A DNA stretch of 64,000 bases from Nocardia abscessus NBRC 100374 (GTDB lineage Bacteria > Actinomycetota > Actinomycetes > Mycobacteriales > Mycobacteriaceae). The position numbers were made by a program, and so were the translations under genes. The DNA lies in assembly GCF_000308455.1 (NCBI RefSeq), contig NZ_BAFP01000274.1, positions 248,001 to 312,000 on the forward strand, read 5' to 3'. The notes beneath the pieces were generated by a model. That model was not told where the DNA came from and ran no database searches. It saw only the letters and a program-made list of their open reading frames with translations. Below are positions 44,638-54,482 of this stretch, piece by piece. Each line of letters opens with the position of its first letter. Within the stretch, counting starts at the first letter, position 1.

Positions 44638-45537
44638 TCAGCCGAGATAGGTTCCGTACCAGTCGATTACGCGACGCCAGGCTTCGGTGGCCGCGGTGGC
44701 ACTGTACCGCTGGCCGGTGTCGTTGAAGAAAGCGTGGTCCGCGTCGGGTGCGGTGAAGATCTGGTGCGGGTTGCCCGAGCGGGCCAGCGCCGCTTCCGCG
44801 GCGGGCCGGGAGGCGTTCACGCGCGCGTCGTTCGCCGCGTAGACGCCGAGCACGGCGGCTTTCGACGCGGACAGATCGCCGTTGTCCGGGAACGGTCCGT
44901 AGAAGGGCGTCGCGGCGGCCAGCCGCGACGGGCCGGAGGCCAGCAGCAACCAGGTCAGGCCGCCGCCGAAGCAGAAACCGGTGGCGCCGAGCTTCTTTCC
45001 CTCCACCCGGCGCTGGAGTTCGTCGAGCCCGGCGCGCAAGTCGGCCACGAGCTGTTCGGGCGGAATGCGGCTCAGCTCGGCGGTCGCCGCGGCCGGATCG
45101 GTGAACGCGGCGGTGCCGCCGTGCGCGGAGAGGAGGTCGAGCGCGAGCGCGGAGTATCCGGCGCCCGCGAATCGTCCTGCCACCGAACGGATGTGGTCGG
45201 TGAGGCCCTTGTTCTCGTGGACGACCAGCACCCCGCCCCGTGGCTGCTGCGCCGCCGCCCACGCGGCTTGCAGCGGCGTCCCGCCCGGTCCGGTGAAGGT
45301 GACGGCGGTCGTCGGGAGGGCGGCGGCGGAACCCGGTGGCGTCGAGGGCGCCGTGGGTGCGGGTCCGTAATCGGTGATCCCGGTATCGCCGCCCGCGCAA
45401 GCGGCCAGCAGGGCGGCCGCGGCGGTGGCGCCCAGCCCGAGCAGGCCCAGCCTGCGCAGTGCCTCTCGCCGGGTGAGTATGCCATCGGCGTGATCGGTGG
45501 CGATCTCCTCCGCGACGTAGCGCTGCAGCGGCGTCAT
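44638..45537 (-). CDS. Exported dienelactone-hydrolase-family protein
   Basis: 299 residues. A twin-arginine-like signal with lipobox (RREALRRLGLLGLGATAAAA, then LLAAC) suggests Tat export as a lipoprotein. The fold shows VVHENKGLTDHIRS, nucleophile Cys in GFCFGGGLTW, acid in YAANDARV and His in DADHAFFNDTGQRY, the Cys-Asp-His triad of dienelactone hydrolase. ATG 45537 is preferred; 45549 is possible. Such Tat-exported DLH proteins occur widely, but their natural substrate is not settled. Confidence 0.88.
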   Translation of the reverse strand: MTPLQRYVAEEIATDHADGILTRREALRRLGLLGLGATAAAALLAACAGGDTGITDYGPAPTAPSTPPGSAAALPTTAVTFTGPGGTPLQAAWAAAQQPRGGVLVVHENKGLTDHIRSVAGRFAGAGYSALALDLLSAHGGTAAFTDPAAATAELSRIPPEQLVADLRAGLDELQRRVEGKKLGATGFCFGGGLTWLLLASGPSRLAAATPFYGPFPDNGDLSASKAAVLGVYAANDARVNASRPAAEAALARSGNPHQIFTAPDADHAFFNDTGQRYSATAATEAWRRVIDWYGTYLG

Positions 45538-45704
45538 GAGCCCCACCATAAGCCGGATCGGCCCTGCGCGCGCGGCGTTCACCGGCTGTCCGGCCGCGAC
45601 AAACCGACCCGACCGGACCTCCCCGGAGATTCGCCGAATGGTTGCTACGTTGGCGCTCAATCGGGCGATCGATGGTCGGTCCGGACACCGGTCGAGGGAG
45701 CGAG

Positions 45705-47756
45705 ATGGCATCGGGGCGTGTGGTGGGACGAACGATGATCAGGGCGATCCGGGTGGTTGCCGCGGCCGCGGTGCTGGCGACCGCGGGCTTCGGGTCGGTG
45801 CCCGCGGCGGCGGAGCCGTCGCCCGACGCGCACAGCGTGCGGTGGACCGCGCTGCACGACGGACCCCAACCGTACGCCGACGTGCACATCGACTGGGACG
45901 TCCCGATCCGGATGAGCGACGGCGTGGTGCTGAAGGCCAACGTCTACCGGCCGGTGAAGCGGGGCGGCGAGGTGGAGCAGCAGCCGCTGCCCACCATCGT
46001 GAACCTCACGCCGTACACCAAGCTCATGACCAATCTGATCGACTCGGCGCTCGCGGCGCCCGGGTTGCAGCCGCTGACGGTGCGGCTGGTGAACCGCGTC
46101 AATCTCTCCCGCACGCCGGTCAGTGGTTTCGGCGATCTGCTGCACGCGGTCGATGGTGGCACCGTGCAGACGGTGCTCGGTCTCGACCGCAACCTGATCC
46201 GTGCCGGATACACCCAGGTCATCGTGGACGTGCGCGGCACCGGTTTCTCCCAGGGGGCGTGGGACACCCTCGGTGAGCGGGAACAGCTCGACACCCGCGA
46301 GGTGATCGAGTGGGCGGCCACCCAGCCGTGGTCGAACGGCCGGATCGGGATGAGCGGTGGCTCGTATTCGGGAATCAACCAGCTGCGCGCCGCCGAGAAC
46401 GCCCCCGCGCCGCTGCAGGCGATCTTCCCCGTGGAGCCGGGGAGTGATCTCATGCGCGATGTCGTGGCTCCGGGTGGCGGCGTGGGGACGACGTTCCTTC
46501 CGATGTGGCTCAACACGGTCAACCAGTTGAAGCTGATACCCGACGTGCAGTCGATGTTCAACGGCACCTTCGACTGGGCGTGGCTGCACGAGCGGATGTC
46601 CGATCCGGCCAGCAACGTCGATCTGCTGGCCCAGGCGCTGCTCACGCCCTCGCTCGATCACGTGCCGCCCGCGCTGGCCGACGCGCTGGACGAGGACAGC
46701 TATTTCCGTCGCGGCATCCAGGGGCATCCCGAGCGCATCACGGTGCCCACCTTCGTCTACGGAGGCTGGCACGACATCTTCGCCAACAGCGCGACCAAGC
46801 TGTACAACGCGATTCCGCTGCCCGCGGGGCGCAAGCAATTGGTCGTCGGCGACACCTATCACGCGAATCCCGGTGCGGGAACCGGCATTCCCGGCGCGCC
46901 GCCACGGCTCGACGTGCTGCAACGGGTGTGGTTCGACAAGTGGTTGAAGGACGTCGACCACGACCTGGGCGACTTCGGGCCGATCACCGTGTGGGAACAG
47001 GGCGGCGGCTGGATCACCCTCGGGCAGTTCCCGCAGAAGGACCTCAACCATCGCCGCGTGTACCTGTCGGCCGCTCCGAGCGGCACCACCGGGAAGGCCG
47101 TGCACGACGGATCGCTGACGATGACCGTGCCGAACGAACGGCAGACCTTGACGGTGTCGCCCGGCCTCGCCGTGGCATGTTCGCGCGACACCGCGCAGGG
47201 TTCGGCCGGAATGGCCGCGGTGGTCGACGTGTGCGCGAAGGACTCGCGCATCGCCGAGCGCAACGCCCTGACCTTCACCAGTGCCCCGATGACCGAGCCG
47301 ACGGTGATCTCGGGCCCGATCAACGTGCACTTGAACACCGTGCACGAGGCCACCGACGGCTACTGGAACGTGACCGTCAACGACGTCGGGCCCGACGGAA
47401 CGTCGAAGGTGCTGACCACCGGGCAGCTGACCGCCTCACTGCGCGCCGTCGACGAGCGCAAGAGCAGCCGCACACCGACCGGCGACCTGACCGAACCGTT
47501 CAATCCGATCACCCTGGACAGCGTGCAGCCGGTCGTCCCGGGGGAACCGGTGGCGCTGGACATCGCGGTCATTCCGACGCAGGCGGTACTGCGACCCGGC
47601 CATCGGCTGCGGATCGACGTCTTCGCGGGCAACTCGCCGAAGGCGCTGGCGTTCCGGCCCATGCTCAACAACACCGCACTGAAGCCGCAGCACCTCGAAC
47701 TGGATCCGTCGGCGCCGAGCTTCGTCATCGTGCCCACCAACCGTCCGCTGGGCTGA
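45705..47756 (+). CDS. Secreted CocE/NonD-type X-Pro peptidase/esterase
   Basis: 683 residues from ATG 45705 with GAGGGAG upstream; ATG 45735 is an alternative. Signal peptide (AIRVVAAAAVLATAGFG, cleavage near PAAAE). The catalytic domain has VDVRGTGFSQG, nucleophile elbow GMSGGSYSG, acid region YGGWHDIF and His in DTYHANPG. The C-terminal jelly roll (from about 450) is typical of the X-Pro dipeptidyl-peptidase/CocE family. It likely hydrolyses an ester or amide outside the cell. Confidence 0.87.
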   Translation: MASGRVVGRTMIRAIRVVAAAAVLATAGFGSVPAAAEPSPDAHSVRWTALHDGPQPYADVHIDWDVPIRMSDGVVLKANVYRPVKRGGEVEQQPLPTIVNLTPYTKLMTNLIDSALAAPGLQPLTVRLVNRVNLSRTPVSGFGDLLHAVDGGTVQTVLGLDRNLIRAGYTQVIVDVRGTGFSQGAWDTLGEREQLDTREVIEWAATQPWSNGRIGMSGGSYSGINQLRAAENAPAPLQAIFPVEPGSDLMRDVVAPGGGVGTTFLPMWLNTVNQLKLIPDVQSMFNGTFDWAWLHERMSDPASNVDLLAQALLTPSLDHVPPALADALDEDSYFRRGIQGHPERITVPTFVYGGWHDIFANSATKLYNAIPLPAGRKQLVVGDTYHANPGAGTGIPGAPPRLDVLQRVWFDKWLKDVDHDLGDFGPITVWEQGGGWITLGQFPQKDLNHRRVYLSAAPSGTTGKAVHDGSLTMTVPNERQTLTVSPGLAVACSRDTAQGSAGMAAVVDVCAKDSRIAERNALTFTSAPMTEPTVISGPINVHLNTVHEATDGYWNVTVNDVGPDGTSKVLTTGQLTASLRAVDERKSSRTPTGDLTEPFNPITLDSVQPVVPGEPVALDIAVIPTQAVLRPGHRLRIDVFAGNSPKALAFRPMLNNTALKPQHLELDPSAPSFVIVPTNRPLG

Positions 47757-47761
47757 GCGAC

Positions 47762-48682
47762 TCACAGCTGCGACTGCACCTGCGCGGAGATCAGTTCGAG
47801 ATGGGCCAGATCGCTGAGGTCGAGCACCTGCAGGTAGAGGCGGCGGGTGCCGATCTCGGCGTACCGGCCGATCTTGTCCACCACCTCGGCGGGCGAACCG
47901 GCCAGGCCGTTGGTCTTCAGCTCGTCCACTTCGCGCCCGATGGCCGCGGCTCGGCGCGCCACCTCGGCGTCGTTCGCGCCGACGCAGACCACCAGAGCGT
48001 TGGAGTAGACCAGGTCGTCGGCCGGTCGGCCGTAGGCCTCCGCGGCGGCGCGCACCCGGCCGAACTGCCGCGCGCTGTCCTCGATCGAGGAGAACGGCAT
48101 GTTGAACTCGTTCGCGTACTGCGCGGCCAGCCGCGGAGTACGGGTGGCGCCCTGCCCGCCGATCAGCACCGGTATCGGGTCCTGCACCGGTTTGGGCAGG
48201 GCGGGGGAGTCGGTGAGCTGGTAGTGCTTGCCCTCGTAGCTGAAGGTGTCGCCGGGTTTGGTGGCCCAGAGACCGGTGATGACGGCCAGCTGCTCTTCCA
48301 GCCGGGCGAACTTGTCGGTGGGGAACGGGATGCCGTACGCGGCGTGCTCCTCGGCGAACCAGCCACTGCCCAAACCGAATTCGACCCGGCCCCCGGACAT
48401 CTGGTCCACCTGCGCGACCTGGATCGCCAGTGGGCCGGGCAGCCGGAAGGTGGCGGCGGTGACCAGGGTGCCCAGGCGGATCCGCTTGGTCTCCCTGGCC
48501 AGTCCGGCGAGGGTGATCCAGGCGTCGGTCGGGCCGGGCAGCCCGTCGGCGCCGCCCATGCTCAGGTAGTGGTCGCTGCGGAAGAACGCGTCGAATCCCA
48601 AGTCCTCGGTGGCCTTGGCGACGGTGAGCAGGGTGTCGTAGCTCGCGCCCTGCTGCGGCTCGGTGAAGATGCGTAGTTCCAT
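47762..48682 (-). CDS. LLM-class F420-dependent oxidoreductase
   Basis: 306 residues. Luciferase-like TIM barrel: start MELRIFTEPQQGASYDTLLT, DAFFRSDHYLSMGG, RLGTLVTAATFRLPG, GRVEFGLGSGWFAEEH and VLIGGQGATRTPRLAAQYAN. The F420 group is typical of mycolate actinomycetes. It would transfer hydride to or from deazaflavin F420; substrate unknown. Its stop is 5 bp from the convergent CocE-like gene. Confidence 0.9.
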   Translation of the reverse strand: MELRIFTEPQQGASYDTLLTVAKATEDLGFDAFFRSDHYLSMGGADGLPGPTDAWITLAGLARETKRIRLGTLVTAATFRLPGPLAIQVAQVDQMSGGRVEFGLGSGWFAEEHAAYGIPFPTDKFARLEEQLAVITGLWATKPGDTFSYEGKHYQLTDSPALPKPVQDPIPVLIGGQGATRTPRLAAQYANEFNMPFSSIEDSARQFGRVRAAAEAYGRPADDLVYSNALVVCVGANDAEVARRAAAIGREVDELKTNGLAGSPAEVVDKIGRYAEIGTRRLYLQVLDLSDLAHLELISAQVQSQL

Positions 48683-48693
48683 GTCTTCCGACC

Positions 48694-49857
48694 CTAGCCG
48701 GTCGGCGGGAGCGGGGAATTCGGCTCGATATAGGTGCGCGCGATCAGCGCCGCGCGTAGTCGGTAGAGCACCTGCGGAAGGGCGGTGTCCAAGCCGGTGA
48801 GGCGGCCGATGCGCTTGAGGCGATGGTCGACGGTGTTCGGATGCAGGTACATCGTCCGGGAGGTGCGCCTGCGGTTGAAGTCGTTGCGGACGTGCTCGCG
48901 CAGGGTCTCGAACAGCTCCGGATGTTCCTCCAGCGGGTCGAGCAGGGCGGCCAGCCGGTCGCGGCCCGGGCCCGGCCGGGTGAGCTGGTACTCGAGGGCC
49001 AGGTCGTCGAAGCGGTACAGGCCCGGCGGGCGCTGCAGGCGCCGGACCATGTCGAGCAGTTCGTGCGCCTGGTCGGCGGCATCGGGGATCCGGTCCGGCT
49101 CGGCGGCGATGGCGGCAGCGGTGAGCGGAGCGGGCACCGCCGCGGACAGCGCGGCGACCAAGTCGTCGAGTTCGTTCTCGGCGACCAGCGACAGCGGCAC
49201 CAGGATCGTCCCGCCGATCGCGCTGAGCAGGGCCGGCACGTGTCTTCCGCAGTGCACGGCGAGGCAGATCTGCATGCGCTGCCGGATGGCGTGCCCGTCT
49301 CCGGGCCGTCGACCGGGATGTTCCTCGGTGGCTCGGCCGAGCGCAACGGTCAATACGCTGTAGCGGTCGGCGACCGGAATGCCGTACTCCCGGTAGACCT
49401 TTCCGGGGTGGTGCCCCCTGAGCAGCGCGACGGCCGCGGCGTGCGGAGCCGTCTGCTCGGCGGCGGGTGCGACGGACAGATAGGCGAGCGATACCGTCGC
49501 GGTGACGGCGTGGAGTGCGTCGAAGAGCCCGCGGATGTCGTCGTGGCCTACGGCGGGCGATCCTCGTAGGTGATCGTCGAGATAGAGGCGGAATCCCTCG
49601 TGGACGAGGTGCTGGACGGTGTCCATCGGGACTCCGACGCCGGCCCACCGGGTAGCGGCCTCGAAAATGCGGACCGTGCGGTCCGGTGACTCGGGGCCGC
49701 CGGACGCGACCAGGTCGAGGCAGTTCGCGACGGTGGCGCGGATTTCCTCACGCAGCAGATTTCCGCTCGTGACGTGCCGCCGGGGAATGATGTCCAGCAG
49801 GTGTCGCACGATATGTTCGGTGGCCGGGACGAGATCGGCGGAACGCGTGGTCGGCAC
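48694..49857 (-). CDS. PucR-type transcriptional regulator
   Basis: 387 residues from GTG 49857, with AGGGGGG just upstream; ATG 50007 would add 50 low-complexity residues. The N-terminal part resembles the RsbRD/PucR-associated sensor domain (VRHLLDIIPRRHVTSGNLLR). The C-terminal PucR helix-turn-helix is clear (MYLHPNTVDHRLKRIGRLTG, about 340-360). It may regulate the divergent gluconokinase gene or the adjacent LLM gene (inference). Confidence 0.85.
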   Translation of the reverse strand: MPTTRSADLVPATEHIVRHLLDIIPRRHVTSGNLLREEIRATVANCLDLVASGGPESPDRTVRIFEAATRWAGVGVPMDTVQHLVHEGFRLYLDDHLRGSPAVGHDDIRGLFDALHAVTATVSLAYLSVAPAAEQTAPHAAAVALLRGHHPGKVYREYGIPVADRYSVLTVALGRATEEHPGRRPGDGHAIRQRMQICLAVHCGRHVPALLSAIGGTILVPLSLVAENELDDLVAALSAAVPAPLTAAAIAAEPDRIPDAADQAHELLDMVRRLQRPPGLYRFDDLALEYQLTRPGPGRDRLAALLDPLEEHPELFETLREHVRNDFNRRRTSRTMYLHPNTVDHRLKRIGRLTGLDTALPQVLYRLRAALIARTYIEPNSPLPPTG

Positions 49858-50181
49858 GCCGCCCCCCTCAGCGCCCGCGCCCGCCGCCGACCGTCCGTGG
49901 GTCGAGCGTGCGGTCGCGGTTCGGATGTCGGACCAGGTGCGTGCATTGTGTCGTCGCAAACATGTCGATACTTCCCGTCCAGTCGTCCGCGCAGCTTCGG
50001 AAGTCATTGGCGCAGAGGTGATTTGGAGACGCCGGTAACATCGCGAAGTCGCGGTCCTTGAAATGTAGCCGCGCCGGCGCGGCTGGTCACTGCACGGGTC
50101 GACGAAGTGGCCTGCCGCTAGGTTGTAGCCGATGACAAGTCCACGAGCACGAGATCTGCCACGTATGGGAGGAATGCTCGA
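49858..50181. promoter_or_regulatory. Divergent region between PucR-type regulator and gntK
   Basis: About 324 bp containing both promoters. A GCCGCGC-CG-GCGCGGC inverted repeat lies at about 50069-50084. The gntK ribosome site GGGAGGAA is at about 50167. No gene is seen. Confidence 0.4.
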
Positions 50182-50679
50182 GTGCACTATGTACCGATCG
50201 TCGTGATGGGGGTGTCGGGTTCGGGTAAGACGACGGTCGGCACCCGCCTGGCCGAAGCGCTCGGCGTCGACTACGCCGAAGGCGACGAGTTCCATCCGCC
50301 CGCGAACGTCGCGAAGATGGCGGCCGGGACGCCGCTGGACGATGCCGACCGCGAACCCTGGCTCGACGCCCTGGCCGGATGGCTCGCCGAGCGATCCGGC
50401 CAGGGAGTCGTCGTCACCTGCTCCGCCCTGAAGCGGATCTATCGCGACCGGCTGCGCGCGTCCGCTCCCGATGCGTTCTTCCTGCACCTGGACCTCCCGC
50501 GCGGCGAACTCGAGCGCCGCCTGGCCGGACGGCGCGGGCATTTCATGCCGCCGAGCCTGCTCGATTCCCAGCTGGCCACCCTGGAGCCGCTCGAGCCCGA
50601 CGAGGACGGCAGCACAGTCGACGGGACGCTATCCCCCGAGGACCTGGTCCGGGAAGCCGTAGCGGCGCTGGAGAGGTGA
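50182..50679 (+). CDS. gntK: Gluconokinase
   Basis: 165 residues, the usual size of GntK. P-loop GVSGSGKTT at residues 10-18, YAEGDEFHPPANVAKMAAGT, DDADREPWLDAL, VVTCSALKRIYRDRLR and GHFMPPSLLDSQLATLE are all gluconokinase signatures. It phosphorylates gluconate to 6-phosphogluconate. GTG 50182 has GGGAGGAA upstream. No gluconate transporter is next to it. Confidence 0.95.
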   Translation: MHYVPIVVMGVSGSGKTTVGTRLAEALGVDYAEGDEFHPPANVAKMAAGTPLDDADREPWLDALAGWLAERSGQGVVVTCSALKRIYRDRLRASAPDAFFLHLDLPRGELERRLAGRRGHFMPPSLLDSQLATLEPLEPDEDGSTVDGTLSPEDLVREAVAALER

Positions 50680-50761
50680 GTGGTCAGGCGAATCCGGCGC
50701 TGAGCCGTATGCGCGCAGTCGACCCGCATCGACGCGGCGCGCGACGGGGTAGAGCTTGCCG

Positions 50762-51679
50762 CTAGAGGCCACCGAGGCCGGACAGGGTTTCGAAGCCCAG
50801 ATCGATACTGCGCCACAGCGCGTCGATCTCAGCGTTGACAGCCGGCGCCGAGGCGGGATCCTGCAGGGCCAACCCGTTTCCGAAGATGATCACATTGGCG
50901 CCCGCGTCCGCCAGGCGCAGCAGTGGGCCGGTCCCGGCGCCCGGGCCGAGCACCATGTCCAAGCCCTCGCCGAGGAAGTAGAAGCGCCACAGCGGCCCGA
51001 GGTCACCGCCGTAGACCACCTTGGTCTGCTCGACGATCAGCGCGCCCTGCTGGGCGATCGCGTCGACGATGCGGAAATAGTCGGCCGCGTTGGCGGCGGT
51101 GCTGCCGACCGCCGCGACGGAATACGACAGATCGACGGTCAGATGCGCGTTGTAACCGGCCATCGCGACCCGTGCGGGAGACAGTTCGCAGCGGCGGGTC
51201 AGGTCGAAGTAGTGCGCCCAGTGCGGCTCGGCGGGCGCGCCGGTGAATTCGGCGTGCATGGTGCGCAGGAACCGCGACAGCAGCTCGAGACTGATCCGGT
51301 GTGCCCATTCCGGGTCGTCGAACGACGCGGGGTCGCGCTGGAGCGGCAGGACGGCGGCTCGTTCGACCGCGTCGAGCCCGAGCGCGAACACACCGCGCAG
51401 ATCGCGGTGGCCGACCAGGATCTCGGTGATCCGCCGGTGCCGGTCGACGGCCTGCTCCAGCCGCCGCAGCGACGAACCGGTCAGCGCCCCGGTGTCGGAC
51501 AGTGCCACGATCGCGGCCGTTTCGGCCGGTGCCAACGGTGTACCGCAGGCCGCGCCGACCGGCGTGGCCGAAGCGGTCGCCGGACCGAAGGGGATCACGG
51601 CGAGGAATGCCGCGACGATCAGCGTCAGTGTCGGAAGAAGGCGGCGCGCGGAAGTGCTCGGCGCGAGGATGGTTGCCAT
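50762..51679 (-). CDS. Secreted hypothetical protein (DUF5995-like)
   Basis: 305 residues. A signal peptide (about 1-38, ending near SATPV) is followed by a helical domain with WAHRISLELLSRFLRTMHAE, LSPARVAMAGYNAHLTVDLS and a late ADYFRIVDAIAQQGALIVEQ. The NAHLTVDLS region with its His resembles DUF5995, a family of unknown activity. No neighbour suggests a role. Confidence 0.7.
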   Translation of the reverse strand: MATILAPSTSARRLLPTLTLIVAAFLAVIPFGPATASATPVGAACGTPLAPAETAAIVALSDTGALTGSSLRRLEQAVDRHRRITEILVGHRDLRGVFALGLDAVERAAVLPLQRDPASFDDPEWAHRISLELLSRFLRTMHAEFTGAPAEPHWAHYFDLTRRCELSPARVAMAGYNAHLTVDLSYSVAAVGSTAANAADYFRIVDAIAQQGALIVEQTKVVYGGDLGPLWRFYFLGEGLDMVLGPGAGTGPLLRLADAGANVIIFGNGLALQDPASAPAVNAEIDALWRSIDLGFETLSGLGGL

Positions 51680-51830
51680 GCTGGCTCCGGAGGTCGTGGA
51701 ATCGCGTTCCGCGCCGGTACAGCCCGACGTTGGGTGCGCTCGGCGACGTGCCGCCGCCGGTAAGGCGATGGCACAAGGCGGGATTCGAGCCTAACCGAGC
51801 CGATCCCGGCCCGCAGCGCGGGCTCGGCGG

Positions 51831-52625
51831 TCAGCGTGTGGCAAAGCAGGAGCCCGAGGGCGCGCCCGGCAGGCAGACCTCGGCGATGGCGGAGATGAGC
51901 AGCCACGCGCCGACTGCCAGCGAACCGACGGAGATCGTGCCGAACACCAGAACCCACAGCAGGCCGGGCAGCCGGGTGAGCCGGGCGAGCTGATCGGCGT
52001 CGGAGTCCACGTCGTGATAGCGGGCACGCTGCTGCCGGGAACGGCCCCTTTGCAGTTCGATCACCGGACGCGTCCCGGCGAACAGCAGGAACCATGCGCC
52101 CAGATACGCGAAACCGGCTTGCAGCGTGTCGGTTCCGAACCAGGAGACCACGAAGACCGCCGCTCCGAGGCCGAGCACGGTGAGGGCGCCGTAGATATTC
52201 CTGATCTTGATCAGCACCGCGGCGAGCAGGGCGATGGCCGTCCAGAGCATCAGCGTGATCCGGCTCGCGCCCAGCAGGGCGGCGAATCCGAGACCGAGCA
52301 GCGCCGGTGCCGGATAACCCGCCATCGTGGTGAGAATCATCCCGAGCCCGTAGGGTTTCCCGCTCGATACCGTGAGCCCAGAAGTGTCCGAATGCAATCG
52401 GATGCTGTTGAGCTTGCGGCCGGTGAGCAGCGCGACCATGGCGTGGCCGCCTTCGTGCGCGATGGTGACGATATTGCGGGTGAACCGCCAGATGGATGTG
52501 TATCCCACCAGTACGAGCGCCGCCACCGCGGCCGCCGCCACCAGCCACCACGGCGGTTGCGCCTGCGTCGTCGTCAGACGATCGGCGATGGAAGCACCGC
52601 GCTCGAAGAATTCCGCTCTGTCCAC
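51831..52625 (-). CDS. M50B-like membrane metallopeptidase
   Basis: 264 residues with several predicted membrane helices. The zinc motif HEGGHAMVALLTG (His-Glu-x-x-His at about residues 58-62) and the central GMILTTMAGYPAPALLGLGF are typical of the M50B group. Such proteins cleave substrates within or near the membrane, although these small members are poorly studied. Confidence 0.85.
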   Translation of the reverse strand: MDRAEFFERGASIADRLTTTQAQPPWWLVAAAAVAALVLVGYTSIWRFTRNIVTIAHEGGHAMVALLTGRKLNSIRLHSDTSGLTVSSGKPYGLGMILTTMAGYPAPALLGLGFAALLGASRITLMLWTAIALLAAVLIKIRNIYGALTVLGLGAAVFVVSWFGTDTLQAGFAYLGAWFLLFAGTRPVIELQRGRSRQQRARYHDVDSDADQLARLTRLPGLLWVLVFGTISVGSLAVGAWLLISAIAEVCLPGAPSGSCFATR

Positions 52626-52707
52626 CGCCGCACCTTAACCGCCCGCGCACGACCGCGCTCGCGGCCCGCGTTCCCGCTCCCGGCACCCGGCGCGGCGGTG
52701 TCCGCCC

Positions 52708-54381
52708 TCAGCTCTTGCGCAGGATTCCTTCGATATTGCCGAGAACGCCGGGGGTGCTGTACGACATCGAGCCATCCGGCCGCAAGGTCACCGTCGAGGT
52801 GGAGCCGTTGCCGAAGCAGGCGGGGGAACCGCCGGAGAGCCGCGCGACGAAGGACAGCTCGGTCTCGGCGGCGCTGGTGAGGGTCTCCGCCTGTTCACAG
52901 CGCTGACCCGTCAGTTTGCCGGTGTTCGACGACTGGGCGATTTCTTCGCCGACGGCGCCGTCTCGGATGGTCAGCACGATGTCGAACGACGCCAAGGGGT
53001 CGCGGGCGACGCCTTTCCATTCGCCGAGGAAAGCCTCCGGAACACTCGTGCCGGAAGGGCTGCTGCTGGTGGTCGGATTCGGGTCATCGGCCTGCGTGGC
53101 GGTAGTCGTCGAAAGATCGCCGCTGGTCTGTGTGGTCTGTGCGATCGCATCGGTCGAATTGTCGTTCCGCAGTTGGGCGCCGACCACGAACGCCGCTACG
53201 GCGACTGCGACGCAGACGACGAGTGCGCCGGTGATGACCAGCACGCGGCCGGTGCGGCGGGGAGGGGGTGCAGCGCCGGCGAGCGAACCGAACTGGTGCG
53301 AACCCTGATGAGCGGGAGGATACGTCTGTTGTCCCGTGAACGTGGGTGACGCCTGCGGCGAGCCCGGATACCGCAGCTGCGTGGGCACCGATCGTCCGTG
53401 GTCGTGCTGCGGGCTCGGAGGCGCGCTGGGGTGGGCCATCGTGTCGGCGGTGCGCCCCGGATCAGCGAATGCGGGGCCGTCTCCGCGGTGGAACGCGCCG
53501 GAGTCCAGGTTCAGCAACTCGACCGCGCGGCGGCTGACCTCCTCGACCACCGGGGCCGGCAGCCAGCCGCCGCGGTCGGGGATGCCGAGTGCGGTGAGCT
53601 GGGTGAGCAGTTGGTCCGGAGTCGGGCGCGCTGCGGGGTCCTTGGTGAGACAGGCCGCCAGTAGGGGGCGCAGTCGTTCCGGCACGTCGTCGAGCTGCGG
53701 CTCCTCGTACACCACCCGCCACAGCATCTGCACCGTGTCGCCGACGCCGAACGGTCCGTGGCCGGTCGCCGCGAACACGAGAACCCCGCCCAGGGCGAAG
53801 ACGTCGACGGGCGGGCCGATCGGATCGCCGGTCACCTGCTCGGGACACATGAATCCCGGTGAGCCGATGACCTTTCCGGTGGTGGTGAGCTTGCTGTCGT
53901 CGATCGCGCGCGCGATGCCGAAATCGATCACCTTGGGACCGTCGAGGGCCAACAGCACATTGGACGGCTTGAGGTCGCGGTGCACCACTCCGGCCCGGTG
54001 CACGGCAGCCACTGCCTCGATCAGCCCGTGCGCCAGCACCAGCAGTGAGTTCTCGCTGAACGGCCCGTACCGGTCGACCGCGTCGTCCAGCGCGAATCCG
54101 GCCACGTAACCGGTGGCCAACCACGGCGGATCGGCGTCCACGTCGGCGTCGAGCACCGGTGCGGTGAACTGCCCGCCGACCCGGCGCGCGGCGGCCACCT
54201 CGCGCCGGAAGCGCTGGCGGAATTCCGCGTCGATCATGTCCGGACGGATGACCTTGACCGCGACGGTGCGCCCGCCCGCGTTCCGTCCGAGATAGACCCG
54301 TCCCATGCCACCCGCGCCGAGCACGCCGAGCAGACGGTAGTCACCGATCCGCGCCGGATCGTTCGTGCCGAGCGGTTGCAT
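52708..54381 (-). CDS. PknB-like Ser/Thr protein kinase with extracellular domain
   Basis: 557 residues. Kinase domain (about 15-275): LLGVLGAGGMGRVYLGR, VAVKVI, catalytic loop HRDLKPSNVLL, VIDFGIARAI and GSPGFMCPEQ. A Pro/Gln/Ser-rich linker leads to a membrane helix at about 377-402 (VLVITGALVVCVAVAVAAF) and an extracellular domain of about 100 residues with two cysteines (RCEQAE, SPACFG). The ligand is unknown. It is transcribed alone. Confidence 0.93.
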   Translation of the reverse strand: MQPLGTNDPARIGDYRLLGVLGAGGMGRVYLGRNAGGRTVAVKVIRPDMIDAEFRQRFRREVAAARRVGGQFTAPVLDADVDADPPWLATGYVAGFALDDAVDRYGPFSENSLLVLAHGLIEAVAAVHRAGVVHRDLKPSNVLLALDGPKVIDFGIARAIDDSKLTTTGKVIGSPGFMCPEQVTGDPIGPPVDVFALGGVLVFAATGHGPFGVGDTVQMLWRVVYEEPQLDDVPERLRPLLAACLTKDPAARPTPDQLLTQLTALGIPDRGGWLPAPVVEEVSRRAVELLNLDSGAFHRGDGPAFADPGRTADTMAHPSAPPSPQHDHGRSVPTQLRYPGSPQASPTFTGQQTYPPAHQGSHQFGSLAGAAPPPRRTGRVLVITGALVVCVAVAVAAFVVGAQLRNDNSTDAIAQTTQTSGDLSTTTATQADDPNPTTSSSPSGTSVPEAFLGEWKGVARDPLASFDIVLTIRDGAVGEEIAQSSNTGKLTGQRCEQAETLTSAAETELSFVARLSGGSPACFGNGSTSTVTLRPDGSMSYSTPGVLGNIEGILRKS

Positions 54382-54482
54382 CGCGCAGCTGGCTCCCTTC
54401 CGATGGCGTCGACCGGATGGCGACGACCCTCCGAGAGGCTACCGATCGGGCGTATCCGCCTCCGGGCAGCCTGCTGCCTCCG

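Noticed and set aside
43424..44638. Start of the dehydrogenase-like lipoprotein at ATG 44638 (TGATG overlap with upstream gene)
   Set aside because: It would place 58 residues before the lipobox cysteine, and the extra codons (CGA, TCA, GGA) are not coding-like; GTG 44542 gives a normal signal peptide.
45657..47345. 562-codon open frame on the minus strand
   Set aside because: Antisense to the CocE-like gene and rich in His/Arg/Val of shadow type.
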